Positions 1 through 8,667 of a stretch of 64,000 bases of DNA are shown piece after piece (the stretch's first letter is position 1; each line of letters starts with the position of its first letter). A program made the translations under genes and the position numbers. Under the pieces are notes generated by a model. It saw nothing but the letters and a program-made list of their open reading frames with translations, was not told the origin of the DNA and searched no databases. This stretch comes from Lucinisca nassula (lineage: Eukaryota; Mollusca; Bivalvia; Lucinida; Lucinidae): the NCBI GenBank assembly GCA_963580285.1, contig OY757010.1, positions 69,531,659-69,595,658 of the forward strand, given 5' to 3'.

Positions 1-295
1 TTAAGACAGTTATGGCCCTTTTTTCAACTTCATCTTTTTGCAAAATGCTGTTTCCTGGCGACACTGACCCCTGGGCGGGGCATCTATGTCATACTGACAC
101 GGTTCTACAGGTTCTGGATGTTTGTGAGAACTGCCTCATTTAGGCGGATCTAACGGGTACCCATAGCCTATGCAGAAATAAGAAAAATAATAAATACCCC
201 CGTAAACCCCAGTTTTTATCCCCCCCCCCTTCAAAGAATGGTGGAAAGGGCATATAGCGTTGCCCCTGTCCATCCGTTCGTCCGTCTGTGCGTCC
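1..295. repeat. Diverged repeat fragments at window edge
   Basis: No gene is seen. Bases 1-60 resemble the unit repeated at 4,470-5,040 (shared TTATGGC and TTTTTCAACTT). Bases 105-217 look like a decayed half of the HP-A palindrome family: GAACTGCCTC, then GGCGGATCTAACGGGTACCC, then GCAGAAATAAGAAAAA. Bases 225-295 carry a C-run and a CATCCGTTCGTCCGTCTG stretch that leads into the direct repeat at 296. Confidence 0.45.
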
Positions 296-650
296 GAAAC
301 TTAAACGCAGTCAATAACTTCCTTATTTCTTGATGGACTTTAAAATTACTCGGCAAAAATATTAACCATCATAAGACGATATGTCACGTGCAAAACCCAG
401 GTCCGTACCTCCAAGGTCAAGGTCATACTTAGAGGTCAAAGGTCAAAAAAAGGGTCTGAAACTTAAACGCAGTCAATAACTTTCTTATCTCTGGATGGAT
501 TTTGAAATTACTTGACAGAAATGCTGGCCATCATGAGACAGTCTGCCTCACACAAAACCAAGGTCCTTACCTCCAAGGTCAAGGTCATACTTAGAGGTCA
601 AATGTGAAAAAAGTTTCCAAAACTTAAACACGGTCAATAACTTTCTATGG
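296..650. repeat. Tandem repeat, ~161-bp unit, two full copies plus a partial third
   Basis: The phrase AAACTTAAACGCAGTCAATA begins near 297 and again near 459, and in diverged form near 620, giving a period of 161-162 bp. Each unit ends in CCTCCAAGGTCAAGGTCATA followed by AGAGGTCAAA. The first unit ends with AGGTCAAAGGTCA (433-445), two AGGTCA half-sites one base apart. No coding potential is visible. Confidence 0.75.
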
Positions 651-1052
651 ATGAATACAAACATAGACATATTTTCAGGCGGGGGCATCCGTGTCCTATG
701 GACGCATTTCTAGTCTGTATGTAAATCAGAGTCTGCAATGTTCGTTTATTTGGTGCATTCTTTGCTTACAAAGGATGTCACTATTCAGAACTTATTTATC
801 TTCACTGCAGCTGGTGATGTGCCATGTGGTGGCCGTAAAAAGTCTCCCCGTACATCATCATAGTGCAGATTATATTTTCTGGTCCTTTGGGATCATTGAG
901 TTCATTTAGAATCATTTTGAAAAAAGAGGTCTGCTTAAGCCGGCGCTAGTTGTCATGAACAGACTCAATAAAACCGAGTCTGCTATCTTCGTTTATTTGG
1001 TGTATTCTTTGCTTCCAAAGGATCTAACTATTCAGAACTTATTTAGGGGGTG

Positions 1053-1315
1053 TTCACGAAAACACGCCTATATAATGTTGACCCCCTTGAACCCCACTTT
1101 TATATAGTAAAACTGGGGTTTTATAGGGGTAAACCTTGTTTTTCTTATTTATGCTCTAAAATATAGATTGTGGGTACTCGTCTTCACGAGGCGGTTCTAA
1201 CGTGTATATTTTGAGCAGAAATAAGAAAAAAATCATAATTTTTCATCTTTAAATCTTCATTTTTTCGGCGATAAAATGTACTCTGTATTTCTATTATAGG
1301 CGTATTTTCGTAATG
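1053..1315. mobile_element. MITE of the HP-A family, copy 1
   Basis: The ends are inverted: TTCACGAAAACACGCC on the left and the complement of CATTACGAAAATACGCC on the right. Inside lies the family core: ACCCCTTGAACCCCAC, TTATTT(C/A)TGCTC, then a palindrome around GGTACTCG..CGAGGCGGTTCTAACG, then GAGCAGAAATAAGAAAAA. No ORF is present. Copies at 1,851, 14,052, 24,539, 60,018 and 61,566 share ends and core, so this is a non-autonomous DNA element. I cannot assign its superfamily because no target duplication is clear. Confidence 0.75.
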
Positions 1316-1850
1316 TCATTTCCGGGGCTTGTTAATGTTGGGGCTCAGCATACTGAAGGTGAAGTATCCTTGTTATATCTTGTCTAGACTTAGCTTAATA
1401 GAGGTTACACCATGCTATTGCCTTTCAATATTGTTCTCTCAATTGACTCTGGAAAAATAAAAAGATTTAAATTTATCTTTTAACCACAGCTTTAGGTTTA
1501 CAGCAGCACAGCATGAAATGACTTCTGAAAATTATTTTAAATAATTATACACTTCAGTGAAGCCCTGTCCCACTTAACTGGTTTAATTCAATCTTGCGGT
1601 CATCTCTGATTCAATATCAGATAAATTTGGCATTTTTTAATAAAACCCAAACTTGATCCATGGCAATAAAATTGTCAAACTACCACACCCCCAGATTGTC
1701 TGCAGACACACTTTTCACTGTGACATTCATAGCACATTATCTCCCTCTATTGTTGAACTAAACGATGATAAAAATGTGTTTTGTTGAAATGAAAACAAGC
1801 AGATCACAATGTACCTACCGTAATTGTGCTAAATATATTCATGTCTGTAC
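1316..1850. other. Unannotated AT-rich stretch
   Basis: I see no gene, RNA or clear repeat here. It separates two HP-A MITEs. Confidence 0.5.
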
Positions 1851-2122
1851 CATCACGAAAATTCTGACCCCCTTGAACCCCACTTTTATATAGTAGAACT
1901 GGGGTTTATAGGGGTAAACCTTATATTTCTTAATTCTGCTCTAAAATATAGATTGCGAGTACTCGTTAGAACCGCCTAGCTGCGGCAGTTCTAACGTGTA
2001 CCCACAATCTATATTATGAGCAGAAATACCGGTAAGAAAAATATCACAAATTTTCATCTTAAAATTTTCGATTTTCAGCGTTAAAATTTACAATGTATTT
2101 ATATAGGCGTGTTTTCATAATG
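1851..2122. mobile_element. MITE of the HP-A family, copy 2
   Basis: Left end CATCACGAAAATTCTGACCC; right end complementary to CATTATGAAAACACGCC. The core palindrome near 1,950-2,025 is well preserved: ATAGATTGCGAGTACTCGTT, AGAACCGCC, then GGCAGTTCTAACGTGTACCC and AATCTAT. The left terminal repeat lacks the ACACGCCTATA part seen in copy 1, so this copy is internally deleted near that end. Confidence 0.75.
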
Positions 2123-2533
2123 ACTTCACCAGCCAGAAAATTGTTGACATTGGTTTGATTGCTTTATAATGGTTCATATCGGATCTTTTTGCTGTTATGA
2201 CCAGCCTTAAATATTGCCTAGTTTATAACAACATTACTCTAAATAAGGTATTTTTTTCATATGACAAGTATTGATATTTTTATTATTTCTGCACAAAAAC
2301 ATAGGTTGTGGATTCTCATTAGAAGCGCCTCAGAATACGGCATCTCATCAGAGTGTTTGTCCGTCATCCAGTTATGTTCAGACAACATCCAATAGTAAAT
2401 TGTATTTATTCAAATTTTAGAGCAAGTATGGTACCCAGTTGAGGCGTTCGCATATTTAGGGTAACTATGGTAACCAGACTGTGAGATATGATTTTCTTTA
2501 TTTCCTTCGACGACAGAGCTAAACTGTCATTGA
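2123..2533. other. Unannotated stretch with one HP-A half-palindrome
   Basis: No gene is seen. Around 2,285-2,345 the left half of an HP-A palindrome is recognisable (TTTCTGCACAAAAACATAGG, then TTGTGGATTCTCATTAGAAG) without its right half. Confidence 0.4.
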
Positions 2534-2682
2534 CCCAGCAGGCACATGACATAATTGTGATGTCACATCAACGTCGGTGCAACGTCATGACGTTTATGCA
2601 ACGTCACATCTATGTCGGTACAATGTTGTGACGTTGCACCGACGTTGATTTCACGTTGCCTTAGCGATGTGTGCCTGCTGGG
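2534..2682. mobile_element. Short MITE with 13-bp perfect terminal inverted repeats
   Basis: The left end CCCAGCAGGCACA (2,534-2,546) is exactly complementary to the right end TGTGCCTGCTGGG (2,670-2,682). The interior is a run of imperfect internal repeats around CAACGTC and GACGTTG, so most of the 149 bp can fold back. Elements with CAGCAGGCACA ends and GACGTTGA interiors are widespread in aquatic animals, but I cannot name the transposase family. The minus-strand ORF over it is incidental. Confidence 0.75.
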
Positions 2683-3078
2683 GAGGTGGTTGACTAACAT
2701 TAGTACCCACAACCTATCTTTGGTAAAATTGAACTCAATTAATTTGAGTATCATGACATGCATGCGTTTGGAAAGGCCTATTTTGGGCATAACTATGGTT
2801 GATATCATTGATCACTTCAAAGGATGACAAGAAGATCATTTTCTAATTACCGTATTCTTCCATGATAATACCCATGACAGGAGACACTATTCATTTTTTT
2901 CTTCCATGATAATGCCATTGTCCATGTTGAACAAAAAAATGATAAGAACATAATTTATTAATAAATCAATCTGGTATTGAATGGGATTAGTGGTAATTCA
3001 TAGACATAAATCATTCATAGTTGCCAGTGGTTCTGTCCTGCTTTGTGTGGTTACAGACAGCATAATAAAGGGCACCGA
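2683..3078. other. Unannotated stretch
   Basis: AT-rich sequence without a gene or recognised repeat. ORFs on both strands here are short and unlike any known protein. Confidence 0.5.
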
Positions 3079-3899
3079 GAAAAATTACATCTGAAAATGT
3101 CATCTGCCTATGACGTCTGCTGAATTTTCTTGCAAACTTTTTATACCCCCGGCATACGAAGTATGGGGTATATAGTTTTCGTCCTTCCTTTCGTCCGTAC
3201 CTTGAGGTCAAGATCACAGACTGAGAAATTTTACATTTGGTTAAAGTTTTATGACAAAGTTTATAGACGCCTGTTTGTTCTTAACTCTAAGACAAATTCA
3301 GTTTATACTTGCATCAATGTACCAGTTCAAACATTTCATGATGTATGTCCCTTCCCCCACCCATGGTGACCTTGACCTCAAGGTCACGGACTTAGAAATT
3401 TTATATTTGGTTCAAGTTTCATGACAAAATTTATACGGATGCCTGTATGTTCTAAACTCTAAGACAAATTCAATTGATGCTTGCATCGATGTTACATACC
3501 AGCCCAAAGATTTCATTGATGCATACCCCACCCTGCTGCTTCAGTAACATTGATACCCCCCACCCCTTCAGTAACTTTGATGCCCTCACTCCATTCGTCC
3601 ATTTAGAAATTTTATGTTTGGTTTAGCTTTTACAAGCACATTTATAGATTCTCATAGCTTCTTGACATCTTCATTCATAATTACATACAAGCTCAAAAGA
3701 TATATCAGAGTATACGTGACCCACTGGTCACTTTCTCTAGTTAAAAATATTTTTGCATACAGGCAAACAGTGTGGATCCAGATCAGACTGCTCCTACAGG
3801 AGCAGTGTGATCTGGGTATACACTGTTTGCAACAATGACTTTTAAAGTAACCGGCAGATGACAAAGCAGACGACATTTGTCGTGATTGGCATTTCATGG
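3079..3899. mobile_element. GTCGTCTGC-type MITE carrying palindrome HP-B, split by a nested insertion
   Basis: The outer parts match three other copies (25,196, 56,676, 60,705): left ATGTCATCTGCCTATGACGT with CTGCTGAATTTTC, right GGCAGATGACAAAGCAGACG. A 68-bp palindrome lies at 3,763-3,830, with GCAAACAGTGT and its complement at the ends. Comparison with 25,196 and 60,705, where CAAACTTTTTAAAATATTTTTG is continuous apart from small differences, shows that 3,142-3,741 here is a later insertion. Confidence 0.7.
3142..3741. repeat. Nested insertion with two ~170-bp AGGTCA-containing units
   Basis: It starts ATACCCCCGGCATACGAAGT and carries GTCCTTCCTTTCGTCC. Two units follow, starting near 3,200 (CTTGAGGTCAAGATCACAGA) and near 3,371 (TTGACCTCAAGGTCACGGAC), each continuing AGAAATTTTA(C/T)ATTTGGTT and TTTATGACAAA-like text, with a shorter third fragment near 3,600. 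The insertion site is defined by the uninterrupted relatives at 25 and 60 kb. Confidence 0.65.
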
Positions 3900-4009
3900 A
3901 TTAATTACAAGATTTGAACCAATGAAATTGGACAAAAACTGAAATTTCAGTACATTTGTAACCCCTAAAAAACATCATGTACAGCAGTTTGATATACATG
4001 TTTTTAAAC

Positions 4010-4293
4010 TGAGGTTTAACATCCCCGTCAACACTATTAAGGTCATTTTGGAAATGTTGCCTCCAATTTTGTGGGACTTTACCTAACATTTAGATAAAAT
4101 GACATCTCATCACCTGCTGCCCAACGAAGCTATTTTAGAGCTTATAAGCATTGGACGCTCCAACTCTCACCACTTTGCCTGGGCAGGCTAGTCCTTCTAA
4201 CTGGTTTACCAGTACACATGTTCAGTCAGTTTCAGCTCTGTGTGGAAGCATCATGCAGCCCAATCTATTTTTCCAAGCCCCAATGGGCAGGGG
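4010..4293 (-). mobile_element. GACGTTAAA-tailed retroposon (SINE-2 family), minus strand
   Basis: Read on the minus strand it runs from CCCCTGCCCATTGGGGCTTG through GCATGATGCTTCCACAC, AGAGCTGAAAC and CCTGCCCAGGCAAAG to GACGGGGATGTTAAACCTC. It is a diverged member of the family seen at 8,432, 20,936, 22,173, 27,821, 30,201 and 62,978. No A- or B-box of a tRNA promoter is visible in the head, so its pol III origin is unproven. Retroposition is shown by target duplications in other copies. Confidence 0.8.
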
Positions 4294-4469
4294 CCATTGA
4301 TATACATGTATTTTATATGTTGAAATGTTCTTATTTCAAATTGCAGTTTTCTTTAAGCCCCCGCCATTTTAAAATTGGGGGAGGGGGGGGGGCGCATTAT
4401 AGTATCACCGCTGTCTGTACATACGTCTGTATGTCCCATACATCTGTACATCCCGTGTGAAATCTTTAG

Positions 4470-5040
4470 AAAAAATTGGCGGACTGGATTCAAGTTTCAT
4501 ACACAGCTATATAATCATAAAATATAGGTCAGGTTCGACTTCAAGAAAAATCTGCTAATTATTATGAGAGTTATGGCTCTTTTTCAACTTAATTTTTACA
4601 TGAAAAATGGTTTCTGTGCGATATCTTTTTGAAAACCTTGATGGATTGGATTCATATTTTATACACAGGTATATAATCGTAAAATACATTTCAAGTTCAA
4701 TTTTCGTAAAATCTGCTAATTATTATGATAATTATGGCACTTTTTCAACTTTATTTCTAACTTGAAAAATGGTTTCTGTGCGATATCTTTTGGAAAACTT
4801 GGTGGATTGGATTCAAATTTCATACACAGGTATATAATCATAAAATACAGATCAACTTTGATTTCGGGTAAAATACTCCAATTATTATGAGAGTTATGGC
4901 CCTTTTCAACTACAATTTTTACTTGGAAAATGGTTTCTGCGCGATATCTTTTGAAAACCTTGGTGGATTGGATTCATATTTCATACACAGGTATATTACC
5001 ACAAAATACAAGTCAAGTTCATTTTCGAGTAAAATCTGCC
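4470..5040. repeat. Tandem repeat, ~162-bp unit, about 3.5 copies
   Basis: ATTATTATGA(G/T) recurs at 4,558, 4,719 and 4,881, a period of 161-162 bp. Each unit carries GTTATGGC, TTTTTCAACTT, AAAATGGTTTCTGTGCGATA and GGATTGGATTCA. Short ORFs across it are products of the repeat. The array switches abruptly to another unit at about 5,040. Confidence 0.8.
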
Positions 5041-5805
5041 AAGATCATGGCCTCAAGGTCAAGGTCACTGTGGCTATTTTTAGAAAAACTTTGTAATTGC
5101 TCTAGTGCCTACATTTATGGATGGATATTAATATAACTTCACACAAATGTTCCTTATGATAATATCTCGAGCAAGTTCGACTTTCAAGGTCATTGCCTCA
5201 AGGTCAAGGTCACTCTGGCTATTTTTAGAAAAACTTTGTCATCACTCTAGTGCCTACATTTATTAATGGATTTCAATATAACTTCACAAAAATGTTGCTT
5301 ATGATAATATCTCGCTCTAGTGCCTACATTTATGGACGGATATTAATATAACTTCACACAAATGTTCCTTATATATATATGTGTGATAATATCTCAAGCA
5401 AGTTTGACTTTCAGGGTTATGGCCTCAAGGTCAAGGTCACTGTGGCTATTTTTAGAAAAACTTTGTCATCGCTCTAGCGCCTACATTTATTGATGGATTT
5501 TAATTTAACTTCACACAAAGGTTAAGTATGATGATTTCCCTTTCAGGGTATGGGGCTCAAGGTCAAAGTCGCTGTGGCTATTTTTAGATTAAAATTTTCA
5601 TCTCTCTAGCTCCTTTATTTTTGATGGATTTTAATATAACTTCACACAAATGTTGGGTATGATGATACTTTGAGCGAGTTTGACTTTCAGGGTCCTGGGC
5701 TCAAGGTGAAGGTCACTGTGCCTGGTTTTAGAAAACTTTTGTCATCGCTCTAGCACCTTCAATTATTGATGGATTTCAATATAACTTCACATAAATGTGG
5801 GGGCA
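5041..5805. repeat. Tandem repeat, ~140-150-bp unit, about five copies
   Basis: GGCCTCAAGGTCAAGGTCAC or a close variant recurs near 5,050, 5,195, 5,422, 5,560 and 5,700. Each is followed by TGTGGCTATTTTTAGAAAAA, GCTCTAGTGCCTACATTTAT and ATATAACTTCACACAAATGT. One unit contains an internal partial duplication near 5,310-5,400. Almost every unit holds directly abutted AGGTCA half-sites. Confidence 0.8.
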
Positions 5806-5964
5806 GTGGTAAAGGAACAGATTTGAGAGAGAGCTAGCCAGTCCTAGTACTAAGCAAGAGACTTTATCCACATTGCTTAGTACTGTTTCTACCCAGGAAA
5901 AAGAGGGCCACATGGAAGATTAGTACATGTACTAGTACTAAATGTGTTACCCTCTATATAGAAG

Positions 5965-5982
5965 GTTGATTATTATTATTAC

Positions 5983-6027
<45 letters not shown>

Positions 6028-6030
6028 CAT
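5965..6030. repeat. (ATT)n microsatellite
   Basis: A run of about 20 ATT triplets, with one ACT interruption near the start and ATC at the end. Confidence 0.95.
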
Positions 6031-6229
6031 CATGGCAGTGCCATAGAAAGGTTAAAAAAGTTCAACTGCTGCGTAAATAGTACCCTGAAAATTTTTTGAT
6101 ATGATGAAAAGTAACTAGCAAAACAATTAGATGTTAAAATGGAAGATATGTGAGAAAGGATTGCACGACCCGCAGAAAAAGCAACCGACTGAAGTCGTTT
6201 TTTTCTAAGAGTGCCCTAAAATCACCGTG

Positions 6230-6362
6230 TCATTCTGTCATTCTGTCATTCTGTCAGTCTGTCAGTCTGTCATTCTGTCTGTCCGTCCGTAACCCGTTTG
6301 TGAAAATTGGTGATAGTGACTTAACCGCTTGGAATATTTAAACAATTTTTGGCATACTGATA
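6230..6362. repeat. (GTCATTCT)n run and partial unit of the 326-bp array
   Basis: Bases 6,230-6,285 are a short-period run of TCATTCTG/TCAGTCTG. From 6,285 the sequence GTCCGTCCGTAACCCGTTTG through GGCATACTGATA is the 3' part of the unit tandemly repeated at 18,013-19,960. It ends exactly where the 11.6-kb element begins, and its last five bases TGATA are repeated at the other side of that element. Confidence 0.8.
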
Positions 6363-6835
6363 CAAGGTGGGGGATCACGTGGTTTAATACGTCATACAAA
6401 ATGGCTTCCCGTACTGAAAACGTGTCGATTCAAATAAGATTTTCCACTTGTAGTCCTGTATTTCATATTTTAATGTTTTGGAATATGACGCAGAGTACGA
6501 CAAATAAGGATCACTTCATGCTTAGGTCAAAATTTCTCGGGGCAGATTCTCATTGTTCCAGTTTAATCACTTCTAAGTTGGAAAAACACTAATAAATGCG
6601 GGGATCTAGTGCACTGTTCTTGAATTTTAGACAACAAAATTGGAATTTTATCATGTGCTACTAACATACTAATATTATTTCTGTTTGAAAATGAGCAGTT
6701 GTACAGAGATGGTTATTGCAAGACTAAAACTTTAAAATTAACATTACCTGCTTACGATTCAGGAGAAGTTTTTAGAAGTCGATCAAGTACACTACTTCGC
6801 AGCACGATGATCAGGTGCACTGCAATTTTCAACAG
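6363..6835 (+). repeat. Left terminal inverted repeat of the 11.6-kb element
   Basis: About 470 bp, diverged but collinear with the complement of 17,480-17,952. It contains GATCACGTGG near the tip and two further GATCA-N-GT(A/G)CACT motifs at 6,781 and 6,808, candidate transposase-binding repeats. The short ORFs over it have no recognisable product. Confidence 0.8.
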
Positions 6836-6889
6836 TATGAGAGGTGGTTTTATGGTTCATTTTTCAAGTTGCCTGTCAGAGATTATTTG

Positions 6890-6960
6890 AAGGATTTTCC
6901 GCCTTGGCCTATGGGTGTGTGTGTGTTGGGTGTGTGTGTGTGGGGGGGGGGGGGGGGGTA
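6890..6960 (+). repeat. GT-rich and poly-G microsatellite
   Basis: GTGTGTGTGTTGGGTGTGTG followed by 17-18 consecutive G. It directly abuts the 5' truncation point of the LINE fragment that starts near 6,960. Confidence 0.9.
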
Positions 6961-8275
6961 TGATGCAGCAAATTATAGACCAGTGTCGCTAACATGCACC
7001 TGTTGCAAAGCCCTGGAGCATTTATTAGTTAGCAGCATTAACAAGTTCTATGCCTTTGAAAGCTTTCTTGCTGACTGTCAACAAGGTTTCCGAAGTCAAA
7101 GGTCTTTCGAAACTCAACTAGTTCAATTCTTTTATGACGCTGTGAGCGATCTGGATGGGGCCATAAACTGTGGCCACAAACAGACGGACTTGATCATTAT
7201 GGATTTCGCCAAGGCCTTTGACAAGGTACCTCACAGAAGGCTATTGTACAAATTGGACTACTATGGGATAAGAGGATCCACACATAGTTGGATTAGCTGA
7301 TGGCTCTCTGGGTGCTCTCAACAAGTCGTACTTGATAGCCAAGAATCGGATCAATTCCCTGTTAATCCGGTGTCCCACAAGGTTCGGTCCTTGGACCGGT
7401 CATCCTTTTGTTATTCATCAATGATCTCCATGACAATATGTTTGTTTGCTGATGACTGTGTCCTGTATCGGGACATATATTCTTCTTCTGACTGTCGCAT
7501 TTTACAAGATGACCTTGATCGACTTGCAAAATGGGAAGCAGATTGGCGGATGAAATTCAATGTGGCCAAATGCAATTCAATGAGGGTGTCACTGCACCTT
7601 CCGGACAAGCAAATTAAGTATGATTATACACTTCACCAGCAAACTTTGGAGCAGGTTCATTCCGCCAAATTTCTTGGTATCACCATCACTGACGATCTCG
7701 ATTGGGGTCAACATATCTCGGAGATAGCATCTAAAGCAACTAGGACCTTACGGTTCCTTAGACGTAATTTGGCTTTTGCGCCTCGGCAGACAAAGGGTGT
7801 TGCATATAAAACATTGGTTCGCCCTCAACTTGAATATGCATCACCCATTTAGCATCCCTATGTTAAAACTCAGATTTAGCAGGTGGAGAAGGTGCAGAGG
7901 ACTGCTGCTCGATGGACCTGCGGACGAATGCGAAATAGAAGTAGCGTCGGTGACATGCTTGATGAGCTACAGTGGCCATCCCTGGAGACCCGTCGTGAGC
8001 AGTCCTCCTTAATCTTCTTCGACAAGATACATTCTGGCACAGTATCAGTTAACAAGGATAGGCACTTGACCCGTGCAACAGTGTCAACCAGGTCAAGTGC
8101 ATCAAGAGCGAATAACTCATAGTATCGTAGGTACCAGTCCTATAAGAATGCCCTGAAAAACTCTTTCTTCCCTCAAACCATTCCTCAGTGGAACAGAGTT
8201 CCATCTTCTGTGGTGAATGCCAAGACCGCAGAGGAGTTCAAAGCCCGCACAGTATACGACTCGGACTCAGAGGTA
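6960..8275 (+). pseudogene. Broken non-LTR retrotransposon reverse transcriptase (CR1/Jockey-like)
   Basis: The frame starting at DAANYRPVSLT covers the fingers and palm of a LINE reverse transcriptase. Visible are QQGFRSQRS, DFAKAFDKVPHRRLLYKL (about 7,201-7,254) and the catalytic FADD box at 7,445-7,456. The thumb follows with KFLGITITDDLDWGQHI, TLVRPQLEYASPI and VQRTAARW. The copy is dead: in-frame stops occur at 7,298, 7,850, about 7,877 and 8,120. GVPQGSVLGPVILLLFIND (near 7,370-7,425) lies in a neighbouring frame, so compensating frameshifts flank it and a few codons before FADD are missing. The endonuclease domain and 5' end are absent, as in a 5'-truncated insertion. The C-terminal PQWNRVPSSVV..FKARTV is typical of this LINE group. 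Confidence 0.85.
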
Positions 8276-8431
8276 TGCGTTTTAGGATACCTCTGTGTTC
8301 GAATTGTAAATAGTTTTAAGGGCTCATCCAGTGATGATTTTTTATGCTAAATTCTAAATTTAGCCACCCACCTAACTGAGGTAATGGCCAGATATGACCG
8401 ACTCAGTATGAGAAGTTAGGTAGATAGATAG

Positions 8432-8665
8432 AAGAAATAGATTGGCTGCATGATGGGTCCACGCAGAGCTGAAACCAACCGCACATGAGTTCTGGTTAAC
8501 CGGTAAGAGGCTCAAACATGGCCAGACAAAGTGTTACAAGTTGGACCATTTATGCATATAAGCCCTATTGATTTAACTGGGCGGCAGGGATTGAGATGCC
8601 ATTTCATCTTAATGCCGGGTAAAAGTCCATCACAATTGGAAGCAAGGTCTCTAAACAAGAGGGTC
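8432..8665 (+). mobile_element. SINE-2 retroposon fragment
   Basis: Begins AGAAATAGATTGGCTGCATG and runs through AGAGCTGAAACC, AGCCCTATTGATTTAACTGG, GAGATGCCATTTCATCTTAA and AATTGGAAGCAAGGTCTC. It lacks the GC-rich 5' 30 bp and the GACGTTAAA tail, being cut at about 8,660 by the start of the GGGCCCC array. It is among the most diverged members in the window. Confidence 0.75.
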
Positions 8666-8667
8666 AT

